Part shown: positions 20,196-27,714 of the stretch, in pieces
Numbering within the stretch: the first letter of the stretch is position 1
How the letters are laid out: every line of letters begins with the position of its first letter
Assembly (NCBI RefSeq): GCF_001942255.1
Contig: NZ_MKKC01000081.1
Coordinates: 1 to 55,421, forward strand
Length of the DNA stretch: 55,421 nucleotides
DNA from: Nocardiopsis sp. CNR-923
GTDB taxonomy: Bacteria; Actinomycetota; Actinomycetes; Streptosporangiales; Streptosporangiaceae
Direction: 5' to 3'
The notes under the pieces: model-generated
Seen by the model: the letters and a program-made list of their open reading frames with translations, nothing else
Databases searched by the model: none
What the model was told of the DNA's origin: nothing
Position numbers and translations under genes: made by a program

Positions 20196-21310
20196 GGCGC
20201 CTCGTTCCAGCGGTCGGCGAACCCGGCCGCGTCACCGGCGGTGAGCAGGGTGACGTCGGCGGGAGCGGCGGGGCGTTCCTCCGCGCCGACGACCACCGCG
20301 ACCAGGCCCGCGTAGCGGTCGGCGAGCCGCGCGAACGACCGCAGGTCGGCGCCGTCGAGAGCGCCGCTCACCAGGATGGCGGTGTCCCCGGCGGGACGCG
20401 TGCGGGCGAGGGTCAGTGCGGCGTGCAGGTCGGCCCCCGGCGAGGTCCGCGCCTCGGCGAGCAGGTCGAGCAGCGGGGGCAGCCCGCCCGTGCTCTCCCT
20501 GGCGCCGCCGCCGGCCAGGCGGAGTTCGCAGTGCAGCGACGAACGGACGCCGGTGGCCAGGATGGACGCGGCGGCGCCCGCGACCTCGTCCAGGCGCTCC
20601 TCGCCCCCGGGCGTGGGCCGGTCGTCGACGATGACGCACACCCGTGTCCTGGAGGTGTCGATGTACTCGCGCACGACGAGCTTGTCCAGCCTCGCGGAAC
20701 TGCGCCAGTGGACGTGGCGCAGGTCGTCCCCCCGCACGTAGTCCCGCAGGGTGTGGAAGGTCAGCGTCCCGGCCGGGGAGCCGTCCGCGGCGCCGTCCGG
20801 GTCGGCCACCCGGCCGATGGGGATCGTGCGCAGGTACTCCCAACGCGGGTGCACCCAGAGCCGGTCGGCCTCTCCGTGGTCGCGGCGCGCGGCGGCCAGG
20901 CCGAGCGGGTCGGAGCGCCCGGACCGGAGGGGGCCGAGTTCGACCACCCCCCTGCGCGAGGCCGCGATCCGGTACTCGGCCTCGGCCGAGGCCCGCCCGG
21001 CCAGGAGACGCAGCGGCACCGGCCGCTCACCGTCTGCGGCGCGCACGCGCTCCGTGATCCGCAACGCCCGCCGACCGGTGTTGCTCACCTGGAGCGAGAC
21101 GCGCACGGCCGCGCCCGGTGAGGTCCGCACGACGGGGACCGACCGCCGCACGCGCACGGCGGCGGGACGCCCGACCACCAGCACGGCCAGCACCGCCACG
21201 GTCACCGCCACACCGCCGAGCAGCGCGACCTCCTGGTACTGCGAGACCACCCCGACGACGAGCAGGAGGACTCCCGCCCCGACGACGAGCCATCCCCGAG
21301 TCGTCGGCAT
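20183..21310 (-). CDS. DUF58 domain membrane protein
   Basis: 375 residues. Two N-terminal helices (GWLVVGAGVLLLVVGVV, VALLGGVAVTVAVLAVLVV), an Ig-like segment, and the DUF58 hallmark YVRGDDLRHVHWRSSARLDKL (~200), followed by a vWA-like region with CVIVDDRP. DUF58 proteins are regularly encoded between MoxR AAA+ ATPases and transglutaminase-like proteins, and are thought to be MoxR substrates or partners. The ATG overlaps the moxR stop (TGATG) and its 3' end overlaps the transglutaminase start: a tightly coupled operon. Confidence 0.92.
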   Translation of the reverse strand: MPTTRGWLVVGAGVLLLVVGVVSQYQEVALLGGVAVTVAVLAVLVVGRPAAVRVRRSVPVVRTSPGAAVRVSLQVSNTGRRALRITERVRAADGERPVPLRLLAGRASAEAEYRIAASRRGVVELGPLRSGRSDPLGLAAARRDHGEADRLWVHPRWEYLRTIPIGRVADPDGAADGSPAGTLTFHTLRDYVRGDDLRHVHWRSSARLDKLVVREYIDTSRTRVCVIVDDRPTPGGEERLDEVAGAAASILATGVRSSLHCELRLAGGGARESTGGLPPLLDLLAEARTSPGADLHAALTLARTRPAGDTAILVSGALDGADLRSFARLADRYAGLVAVVVGAEERPAAPADVTLLTAGDAAGFADRWNEAPWSR

Positions 21311-22322
21311 CAGCGGCCCGCCGGGGCTCCCGAGTCCCGCGGCGCGGGCGCCGGGGTCTCCCGCAGGATCTCCGCCAGGCGTCGGCGCCGGTCCGGCCGC
21401 CGACCGAGGCCTCCGGCGACAGCACGAGGCGGTGCGCCCACACCGGCTGGGCGAGGAGTTTGACGTCCTCGGGCTCGACGTGCGGACGGCCCGAGGTGAG
21501 CGCCAGCATGCGCATCACGTGCGCCATGGCCACCGTCGACCGGGTGGACAGGCCCACGCTCAGCGCCGGGTCCGTGCGGGTGGCGTGCGCGACGCGCAGG
21601 ACGTACTCGTAGATCGCGTCGTGGACGTGCACGCGAGCGGCCGCCCCGCGCAACCGGTCCACCCGCTCGGCGTCGCAGGTGGGGTCGAGGTCGCCGGGCG
21701 AGGTCAGCCGGTCGCCGCGGATGATCGCGAGTTCGGCGGCGGTGTCCGCGTACCCCAGGGACAGCCGCATGAGGAACCGGTCGAGCTGCGCCTCGGGCAG
21801 CCGGTAGGTGCCCGACATCTCGACCGGGTTCTGGGTCGCCACCACCAGGAACGGCGAGGGCACCGCGTAGGCGTTGCCGTCCACGGTGACCGTGCCCTCC
21901 TCCATGACCTCCAGCAGCGCCGACTGGGTCTTGGGCGAGGCCCGGTTGATCTCGTCGGCGACGACGACGTTGGCGAAGACCGGCCCGGGGTGGAACTCGA
22001 ACTCACGCGTGGCCTGGTTGAAGACCGTGACACCGGTGACGTCGGAGGGCAGCAGGTCGGGGGTGAACTGGATCCGCCGCCAGGCTCCGGCCACGCTGGC
22101 GGCGATGGCACGGGCGAGTGTGGTCTTGCCGGTGCCGGGGACGTCCTCCAGCAGGATGTGGCCCTGGGAGAGCATGGCGACCAGGGCCAGGCGCACGACG
22201 TCGGTCTTGCCGAGGACCGCCGACCCGACGGAGGAGACCATGCCGTCGAACTCGTCCGCGATGAGCACGGCCTCGTCCGCCGTCACCGGTGCGGTCTGAG
22301 CCGGGAGAGCAGGGGTGTTCAC
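21310..22322 (-). CDS. MoxR family AAA+ ATPase (single-base frameshift)
   Basis: 337 residues with one base restored near 21379 (TGADALAEILRETPA, stop at 21310). Walker A LLEDVPGTGKTTLARA (~50), Walker B NVVVADEINRASPKTQ, sensor 1 VVATQNPVE and the MoxR helix-2 insert FTPDLLPSDVTG are intact, so this is the one clearly active enzyme of the module. MoxR proteins act as chaperone-like ATPases assembling vWA partners. The GTG at 22322 (NTPALPAQTAPVT) gives the usual family length; an ATG at 22424 is possible. The upstream 195-base gap should hold the operon promoter. Confidence 0.92.
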
Positions 22323-22517
22323 AGAGGGTGGGTCTTTCCGCGAAGGATGGTGGAGGGTGGTGGGAGCGGGCGCCGCCGACTCCGGCGAGGGGAGGGAGGG
22401 CGGCGGGAGCGCGCGTGAGGGCACTCACCGGGGTGAGGGTACCGCGATCGTCGTGAGCTGGGGAAGGCCCGGGGTCAGGGGTGCGCTCCCGTGGTGGGCG
22501 AAGGGGTGGCGTTGGTG

Positions 22518-22916
22518 TCAGGTTGTCCCCGCGGCCACCCTTCTCAGTTCCAACTTGTCTAGGGCGCCGCGAGCGCCCGTTGGGGACTGCGCGGCCCCTC
22601 CTTGCGCCGCGGACGTCATCAGCGCGGCGAGCGCCGTGAACGGATTGTCCTTGAGCCCGGCCGCCCCCGCCGCCGCGATCGCGCCGACCGCGCCGGTTCC
22701 CAGGCCGGGAAGCGCGCCGAGCCCCTTGCCCAACAACTTGAGCGCACCCGTCAGCAGGCCCCTGCCCACACTCTTGCCCAAGCCCTTCCAGCCGCCCCGG
22801 GCGGCGAGCCACGTCGCGCCCTTGGAACCGACCCAACGGAGCGCGGGCATGAGGGCCCTTTGACCGACGAATCGGAGCGCGGCGCCCGCGAGGCCCGCGA
22901 GAATCGGAGCTGCCAT
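22518..22916 (-). CDS. Small Gly/Ala/Leu-rich amphipathic protein
   Basis: 132 residues, no recognised family. Composition is dominated by Gly, Ala and Leu with regularly spaced Lys/Arg and Trp (LRWVGSKGATWLAARGGWKG, LTGALKLLGKGLGALPGLG), suggesting amphipathic or membrane-inserting helices, then a stretch VGAIAAAGAAG. ATG 22916 with GAAAGGA. It is the third gene of the leftward T4SS operon, 45 bases after the hydrolase. It could be a small channel or inner-membrane subunit; a toxin-like peptide is also conceivable. Confidence 0.6.
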   Translation of the reverse strand: MAAPILAGLAGAALRFVGQRALMPALRWVGSKGATWLAARGGWKGLGKSVGRGLLTGALKLLGKGLGALPGLGTGAVGAIAAAGAAGLKDNPFTALAALMTSAAQGGAAQSPTGARGALDKLELRRVAAGTT

Positions 22917-22961
22917 GGTGAACGTCCTTTCAATCGTGCTCCGGCGCGTGCGGGACACCCG

Positions 22962-24428
22962 TCACGCGTCGAAGGTGTCGTTTCCGCCACCGCTGTCGGA
23001 GGAGTCCGGCGAGATGCGAATGGCGCCGATGAAGACCCGCCGGTACTGGTCGGTGTCGATCGACACCTCGGTGATGTTCTGGCCCGTGCGCGGAGCATGG
23101 ATCATCCGACCGCCGCCGACGTACATCCCCATATGGGACGGGGACTGCCCGGAGTAGTGGAAGTAGAGGAGATCCCCCGGTTGGAGGGCGTCGATGTCAA
23201 GGGTCCCGTCCAGCACCACTGCGACGTCCGCGCCGTCCCACGTGGAGGGTGGTTGACCGCCTTGCCATTGGGCGAAGGTCGTCCGGGGTATCTGCACTCC
23301 CACCGAGTTCCACGCGGCCATGACCAGTCCTGAGCAGTCGTAACCGTTGGGCCCCACCCCGCCCCAGACGTAGGGGAGCCCGATCTTGCTCCGGGCGAAT
23401 TCGATCGCGCCCCGGTGCGCCGGTCCCGCGTTGCCCAGGTAGGCGGCCTGGTTGACGCCTCCGCCCTCGGAGCAGTCCTCGCCTTCGCTCCCGAAGGAGG
23501 CGGCCTGGATGCTGAGGGAAGGCGATGTCGGGGCGATGCCGGAGTTGCTGTAGTACTCCATCACGTCCAACACCTGGGCCACGTACCACGGGGCGTTGTT
23601 GTGCACGTAGAGCGTGCATTCGGTGGGGTCCAGGTCGAGCGGACGGCACCTCGCGACCATCGGGTCCTTGGAGCCGTTCTTAGCGAGTTGGGCGTAGTAC
23701 GCGAGCCGGAACGCGCCCGAGACGATGTTGTCCTGCGAGTCCCAGACGTTGACCCGACCATCGTTGTTGCCGTCGATACCGAAGTACTGCACGCCACGGG
23801 TCGGGATTTCGCCGACATCGTAGTGCTCGGCCCGCTGGGAGACCCGCTGGTCCGGTTTGCCTCCCCAGGCGTTGCCCGCGGCGAGGACGTTCCCGCCGTT
23901 CAGGTCGGCGACCCCGAACTGGAGGATCCCGGCCGCTCCCGCGGAGTTGCGCGTACCCCTGTCCCTGACTCCGGGGTAGGAGCCGTTCTGAGTCTCGACC
24001 GCACCGACCGCGGCGAGGAGTTCCCAGGGAAGTTTGTAGGCATCGGCCGCCGCGCGATGGAAACGCAGGATGTCCTCGGGGATATCGACCCGGATGGACT
24101 TGTCGTACTCGCGGCTCCCGTTCTCTCCGTGGCTGTTGATCGTGATCGACTCCCCCGAGGACGACGCGGACGCCTGGATGACGCCCGATGAGGGGTTCCC
24201 CGAGCCCGCCGTGCCGAAGTCGCTCGCCGTGGCGCCCCCGGGTCCGCACATGGTCGACACGAAGGCGATGCCCGCCATGACCGCGAGTCCCGTGACACCG
24301 CCGCCCACGCGCGCGGCGGCGGGCGCGGCGCCCCGGTCGCCGTCGCGGCCGCGCGGGGGAAGCAGGAAGCCGCGCATGCGTGACCAGATTCTGAGGGCGG
24401 TGTTCTCATCGGCCCGGACGCCGCTCAC
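22962..24428 (-). CDS. Bifunctional cell-wall hydrolase (lytic transglycosylase + NlpC/P60), VirB1-like
   Basis: 488 residues. A single N-terminal membrane segment (GGGVTGLAVMAGIAFVST) anchors an external part with two peptidoglycan hydrolases: a lytic transglycosylase domain (ELLAAVGAVETQNGSYPG with the catalytic Glu, then SAGAAGILQF) and a C-terminal NlpC/P60 domain (NGYDCSGLVMAAW with nucleophile Cys; SHMGMYVGGGRMIHAP with His). This pairing is typical of Gram-positive conjugation systems, where it opens the wall for the channel. Overlaps the upstream gene by four bases (ATGA). Confidence 0.92.
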   Translation of the reverse strand: MSGVRADENTALRIWSRMRGFLLPPRGRDGDRGAAPAAARVGGGVTGLAVMAGIAFVSTMCGPGGATASDFGTAGSGNPSSGVIQASASSSGESITINSHGENGSREYDKSIRVDIPEDILRFHRAAADAYKLPWELLAAVGAVETQNGSYPGVRDRGTRNSAGAAGILQFGVADLNGGNVLAAGNAWGGKPDQRVSQRAEHYDVGEIPTRGVQYFGIDGNNDGRVNVWDSQDNIVSGAFRLAYYAQLAKNGSKDPMVARCRPLDLDPTECTLYVHNNAPWYVAQVLDVMEYYSNSGIAPTSPSLSIQAASFGSEGEDCSEGGGVNQAAYLGNAGPAHRGAIEFARSKIGLPYVWGGVGPNGYDCSGLVMAAWNSVGVQIPRTTFAQWQGGQPPSTWDGADVAVVLDGTLDIDALQPGDLLYFHYSGQSPSHMGMYVGGGRMIHAPRTGQNITEVSIDTDQYRRVFIGAIRISPDSSDSGGGNDTFDA

Positions 24429-25033
24429 GCGGCCTCACCGTCGTTCCCGATGGCGGCGTCCTGGAAGGCGTAGACGGTCCAACCGCCGTCCTCGGGCACC
24501 GTGGTGACCGCGTAGGAGACGGGGTCGTTCCCGCCGTCGTCCCCCGTGTCGGTCAGGAACCGCACCCGCACTTCGTAGATGACCGATCCGGCGCCGATGT
24601 TGCGGATCCCCGTGACCTCAGCCGATGTGCTGGTCCGCTGCGGGTCCCGGTCGACGGCACTGTTCGGGGTGGTGAGGACGAGGTTCTCCACGGTGCCGAA
24701 GAACTCCTCGGAGAGCATCGGTGAGAGGCGGTCCAGCCGCTCCTGGGCGGACTCGTCGGGGACGACCTCGTGGTAGGCCGCCATAAAGTCCCGTGCGACC
24801 TCGGCCCCGGTCGCGAGTTCGGCCTCCGAGTAGGGCAGCAGGGACATGACGTCGTCGACGCTGCCGCCGCCGGCGCCGAGGGCCTCGGGGGCCGCGGTCC
24901 CGGGTTCGGACGCCGGCCCGTCGTCCGAACCCGGCAGAAGCTGGAAGCCCAGGAAGACCAGGGCGACGACCAGGACCGCGACGATCCCGAACACGATCGT
25001 CTTCTCCCGGGAACCCCCGCCGAAGTCGCTCAT
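24425..25033 (-). CDS. VirB8/TcpC-like T4SS protein
   Basis: 202 residues: short cytoplasmic tail, one helix (TIVFGIVAVLVVALVFLGFQLL), an Asp/Gly/Pro linker and an external domain (EVARDFMAAYHEVVPDE ... VIYEVRVRFLTDTG ... GWTVYAFQDAA) with the NTF2-like pattern of VirB8/TcpC assembly factors. Identification rests on architecture and position next to the wall hydrolase. ATG 25033 chosen because upstream sequence is low-GC promoter DNA. First gene of the leftward operon. Confidence 0.65.
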   Translation of the reverse strand: MSDFGGGSREKTIVFGIVAVLVVALVFLGFQLLPGSDDGPASEPGTAAPEALGAGGGSVDDVMSLLPYSEAELATGAEVARDFMAAYHEVVPDESAQERLDRLSPMLSEEFFGTVENLVLTTPNSAVDRDPQRTSTSAEVTGIRNIGAGSVIYEVRVRFLTDTGDDGGNDPVSYAVTTVPEDGGWTVYAFQDAAIGNDGEAA

Positions 25034-25095
25034 GCCGGACCCACCACTCTGATCATGGGCACCCACTCGTCGAGAATGCGGACACGAACGCACCA

Positions 25096-25124
25096 TCCGT
25101 ACCTGCGAAGAATCCGAAATGCAA
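25096..25124 (-). promoter_or_regulatory. Leftward promoter of the T4SS hydrolase operon
   Basis: On the minus strand TTGCAT (25124-25119), 17-base spacer, TACGGA (25101-25096); start expected near 25089, about 56 bases before the ATG. Part of a 496-base AT-richer divergent intergenic region (25034-25529) with no convincing gene. Confidence 0.4.
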
Positions 25125-25140
25125 GCGGCCTGGGAATCCG

Positions 25141-25182
25141 AAACCGTGACGATGAGCGATCATTCTTAACGGTTTGATCAAA
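25141..25182. promoter_or_regulatory. Palindromes in the divergent T4SS promoter region
   Basis: AAACCGT (25141-25147) pairs with ACGGTTT (25169-25175), and TTTGATCAAA (25173-25182) is a perfect 10-base palindrome sharing that arm. They sit upstream of the leftward promoter and between the two operons, a plausible shared operator. No regulator gene is adjacent. Confidence 0.4.
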
Positions 25183-25380
25183 GGTGCGCGAGCACCGTTC
25201 ACCCGACGGGCGGGAACCGGCAGGCTCGGCCGGAAGGTTCCACGGCGTTGACCACGACTCATCACTGAACAGAGTCGAACGGACCCCTTCAGTTCGCGAA
25301 TGAGAACGTGATTTATTCGCTTTCTTTCTCGCCTTCGAGCACCTTCCGCCACGCAAAGTAATCGTGACGCCGAGGGCCAC

Positions 25381-25410
25381 TTGATCCTCTTCCGCTCGGG
25401 CCGGTATATA
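25381..25410 (+). promoter_or_regulatory. Rightward promoter of the T4SS operon
   Basis: TTGATC (25381-25386), 18-base spacer, TATATA (25405-25410), one of the most AT-rich spots in this part of the window. Leaves a leader of about 110 bases before the ATG at 25530. Confidence 0.5.
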
Positions 25411-25529
25411 TTGCCTGCCGTCCGGTCCCGGACCCGGCCTCACGGTACTGCTGGCATCAACGTGTCCGCGAGGTCCCCGCGTCGACCCGACCGGGGACGA
25501 CACGTGCACGACGCGGACGGGGGGAGCCC

Positions 25530-26063
25530 ATGGCGAGGCGTGGAACCGACAGCGCCGCGGCGCGGGAGCCGCTGGGCGGGGCGCTTCCGGGCTGGGCCAG
25601 GGAGATGGTCGTGCTCGGCTGCCACGGCGGGGCCGCCACCACCACGCTGCGGGTCCTGCTGAACACGCCCTGGGAGCTCGGCGCGTACACGGCCGAGCGC
25701 GGAGAGATCGACACCTTCGGTCGCCCCTTGGTCCTGACCTGCCGAAACAGCGTCGCCTCGACGGCACGGGCGGCGGACGTCCTCAACGTCCTCGAACGAA
25801 ACGGCGTGCGTCCCGCGGCCCTGGCGGTCGTGGCGGACGGCGCCGGACCAGAACCCTCGGAGTCCGCCGCGCGTCTGGGACTGGTACGGGACAGGGTGGG
25901 GCGCCTCGTGCGGTTCCCCTTCGTCCCGTCGCTGCGCTACGTGGACGCCGCCGACGCGGACCGGGTGAAACTACCGTCCAGGGCCCGCCGGGCCCTGGAC
26001 CAGATCAGGAACGCCTGCCACGCGGCGGCCGCGCAGACCCTGGCACGACAGGGTACGGGGTGA
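25530..26063 (+). CDS. Degenerate ParA/MinD-like protein of the T4SS operon
   Basis: 177 residues, cytoplasmic. VVLGCHGGAATTTLRVLL (~28-45) sits where a ParA/MinD deviant Walker A (KGGxGKTT) would be, but the lysines are absent (HGGAATTT), so nucleotide binding is doubtful. The rest (LVLTCRNSVASTARAADVL ... LAVVADGAG) fits the alternating strand/helix plan of that fold. First gene of the rightward operon, 17 bases before the first pilin-like gene. It may position the secretion complex; that is a guess from fold and place. Confidence 0.55.
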   Translation: MARRGTDSAAAREPLGGALPGWAREMVVLGCHGGAATTTLRVLLNTPWELGAYTAERGEIDTFGRPLVLTCRNSVASTARAADVLNVLERNGVRPAALAVVADGAGPEPSESAARLGLVRDRVGRLVRFPFVPSLRYVDAADADRVKLPSRARRALDQIRNACHAAAAQTLARQGTG

Positions 26064-26079
26064 GGAGAACGGGAAACGT

Positions 26080-26418
26080 ATGGACACCTTCCTTCAGGCG
26101 AGTGACCTGGTCAACACCGCGGCCATGCTCCCCGCTGAAAGCTTCGACTGGGACAACAGCCCCGAGCTGCCCGACTTCAACGGGAGCGCCAACCCCATCG
26201 AGCAGGTGATCAACTGGGGCCAGGGCGTCATCGTCGTCATCGGGATCATCGGCATCCTCTTCGCCGCGGGCAAGATGGCGATCGGCAAGTTCGGCCGGTC
26301 CGACCTCGCCGCGGACGGCGTCGGCGGACTGGTGTGGACGGTCATGGGCATCTCCCTGATGCTCGTCGCCATCCCGGTCATCCGGACGGTCGCCGATGTC
26401 CTGGGCGGCGGCGGATGA
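26080..26418 (+). CDS. Pilin-like (VirB2/TrbC-type) two-helix membrane protein
   Basis: 112 residues. Two hydrophobic helices (INWGQGVIVVIGIIGILFAAGKMAIG and GGLVWTVMGISLMLVAIPVI) joined by a basic loop (KFGRSDLAADG), the VirB2/TrbC hairpin plan. The N-terminal half (AMLPAESFDWDNSPELPDF) is acidic and probably external. Nearly duplicated by the next gene, with which it overlaps (ATGA). Likely the pilus or channel-lining subunit of the T4SS. Confidence 0.7.
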   Translation: MDTFLQASDLVNTAAMLPAESFDWDNSPELPDFNGSANPIEQVINWGQGVIVVIGIIGILFAAGKMAIGKFGRSDLAADGVGGLVWTVMGISLMLVAIPVIRTVADVLGGGG

Positions 26419-26759
26419 CACTGGTCGGGCTCCTGCCCCTGCTCGCCGACACCGTCCACCTGAGCGCGGCGCTCCCCGCCGATGTGCGGTGGGACCCGGA
26501 GCCGAAACTGCCGGCGTGGGGCAACGGAAGCGGCCAGTCGGACGACGACCCGATCGCGCGATTCATCAACCTGGCCCAGGGGGTGGTCGTCGTCCTCGGG
26601 GTGATCGGCATCCTCTACTCGGCGGGGAAGATGGCGGTCGGAAAGCTCGGCCGGTCCGAGATGGCCGCGGACGGGGTCGGCGGCGTGGTGTGGACCATCA
26701 TGGGGGTCTCCCTCATGCTGGTCGCCGTTTCCGTGGTCACCACGCTCGCCGGGGTCTGA
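26415..26759 (+). CDS. Second pilin-like two-helix membrane protein (paralogue)
   Basis: 114 residues and clearly a tandem duplicate of the preceding gene: ARFINLAQGVVVVLGVIGILYSAGKMAVGKLGRSEMAADGVGG parallels EQVINWGQGVIVVIGIIGILFAAGKMAIGKFGRSDLAADGVGG position by position (only part quoted per helix). The N-termini differ (ALPADVRWDPEPKLPAWGNG). Coupled by ATGA. Two related major/minor pilin subunits are the simplest reading. Confidence 0.72.
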   Translation: MTLVGLLPLLADTVHLSAALPADVRWDPEPKLPAWGNGSGQSDDDPIARFINLAQGVVVVLGVIGILYSAGKMAVGKLGRSEMAADGVGGVVWTIMGVSLMLVAVSVVTTLAGV

Positions 26760-26791
26760 ACGGGCGGGAAACGACCGGCAAGGGGGACACG

Positions 26792-27714
26792 GTGTCATCA
26801 GAACTGGCGGAGGGGTCCGCACACGCCTCGCTCGCCCTACCGAGCTTGGAGACCAGCGGCAACGATCTGCTGGGCTACGTGGCCGGTGTGGGCGTGATCC
26901 TGGGCGTCCTCGCGCTGATCATCGTCGGCGGACGCATGATCCACGCCAACTTCACCGGCGACCCCTGGATCGCCGCACGCGGCATGGCGGACCTGCCCTA
27001 CGTCGTCCTCGCCGTCGTCCTCATCATCGGATCCGGCAGCCTGACCGCCATGCTCTTCCAGGGCTCCCTCCACAACCCCTCCGAAGACGTCTCCACCAGC
27101 ATCCAGGAACTCGTCCAAAGCCAGGCCCAGGAGGAACGGGAATCAACCGGGTGCGGCCAACGCGCTCTCCGAACCGACAACGGCAACTACATCTGCCCCG
27201 ACGACGACGGGTACGAACAACTCAACCACACCGTCGCGCTCTCGGGGCCGAACGACCCGCGCTGCACGTACGACGGCGCGGAGGACTGCTACGACTTCTG
27301 TTACGAGCCGAGTTTCGGAGAATTCGCGAACGGCTTCAAGGCGTCCCCATGCACACCAGACAACCTTGATCTGATGGAACCCGCCAACTGGCCCTGGGAA
27401 AAGTATCACTGCCCCAACCTTCCCGAATCCTGGTGGGAAAGAAGCGCAGCCTGCAAGGATCACCCGCTGGATGACGCCGGAGAAATTCCGGATTATTACC
27501 CAACAGAATTGCCGCATACCAGAATGCAGAGATACTACGCCTGCACCCAATATCCGAACTGGGTACAGGGCAATCAGCGCGAAAAAAAAGGTGCCTGCCC
27601 ACTTCTGTCCGGACCAACTGGACGACTAGCGAGGGTTTCAGACAGGGAACGAAAGCCAGACCAGGAACAGAGGGGTGGAGCGGGTGGATGGGGAGCGCAT
27701 CAACGGCTGGGTGA
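26792..27714 (+). CDS. Two-helix membrane protein with cysteine-rich ectodomain (3' end uncertain)
   Basis: The N-terminal 90 residues have two helices (LLGYVAGVGVILGVLALIIV, LPYVVLAVVLIIGSGSL) like the two pilin genes before it. They are followed by ~200 residues with at least nine cysteines (NYICPDD, RCTYDGAEDCYDFCYEP, YHCPNLPESWWERSAACKD, YYACTQYPNW). DNA encoding this part falls to about 54% GC (my count, 27361-27600). GTG 26792 follows AAGGGGG. A run of eight A at 27580-27587 probably hides a missing base: adding one gives a 308-codon gene ending at 27714; uncorrected, the frame runs to 27814. A minor pilin or adhesin is inferred. Confidence 0.6.

Noticed and set aside
16759..20235. A 1158-residue protein joining transglutaminase and kinase
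   Set aside because: Created by frameshifts; the two genes have their own starts, ribosome sites and stops (17906 and 17850).
25053..25352. A 99-residue minus-strand frame in the divergent promoter gap
   Set aside because: Overlaps strong promoter-like AT-rich sequence, lacks codon bias and a ribosome site.
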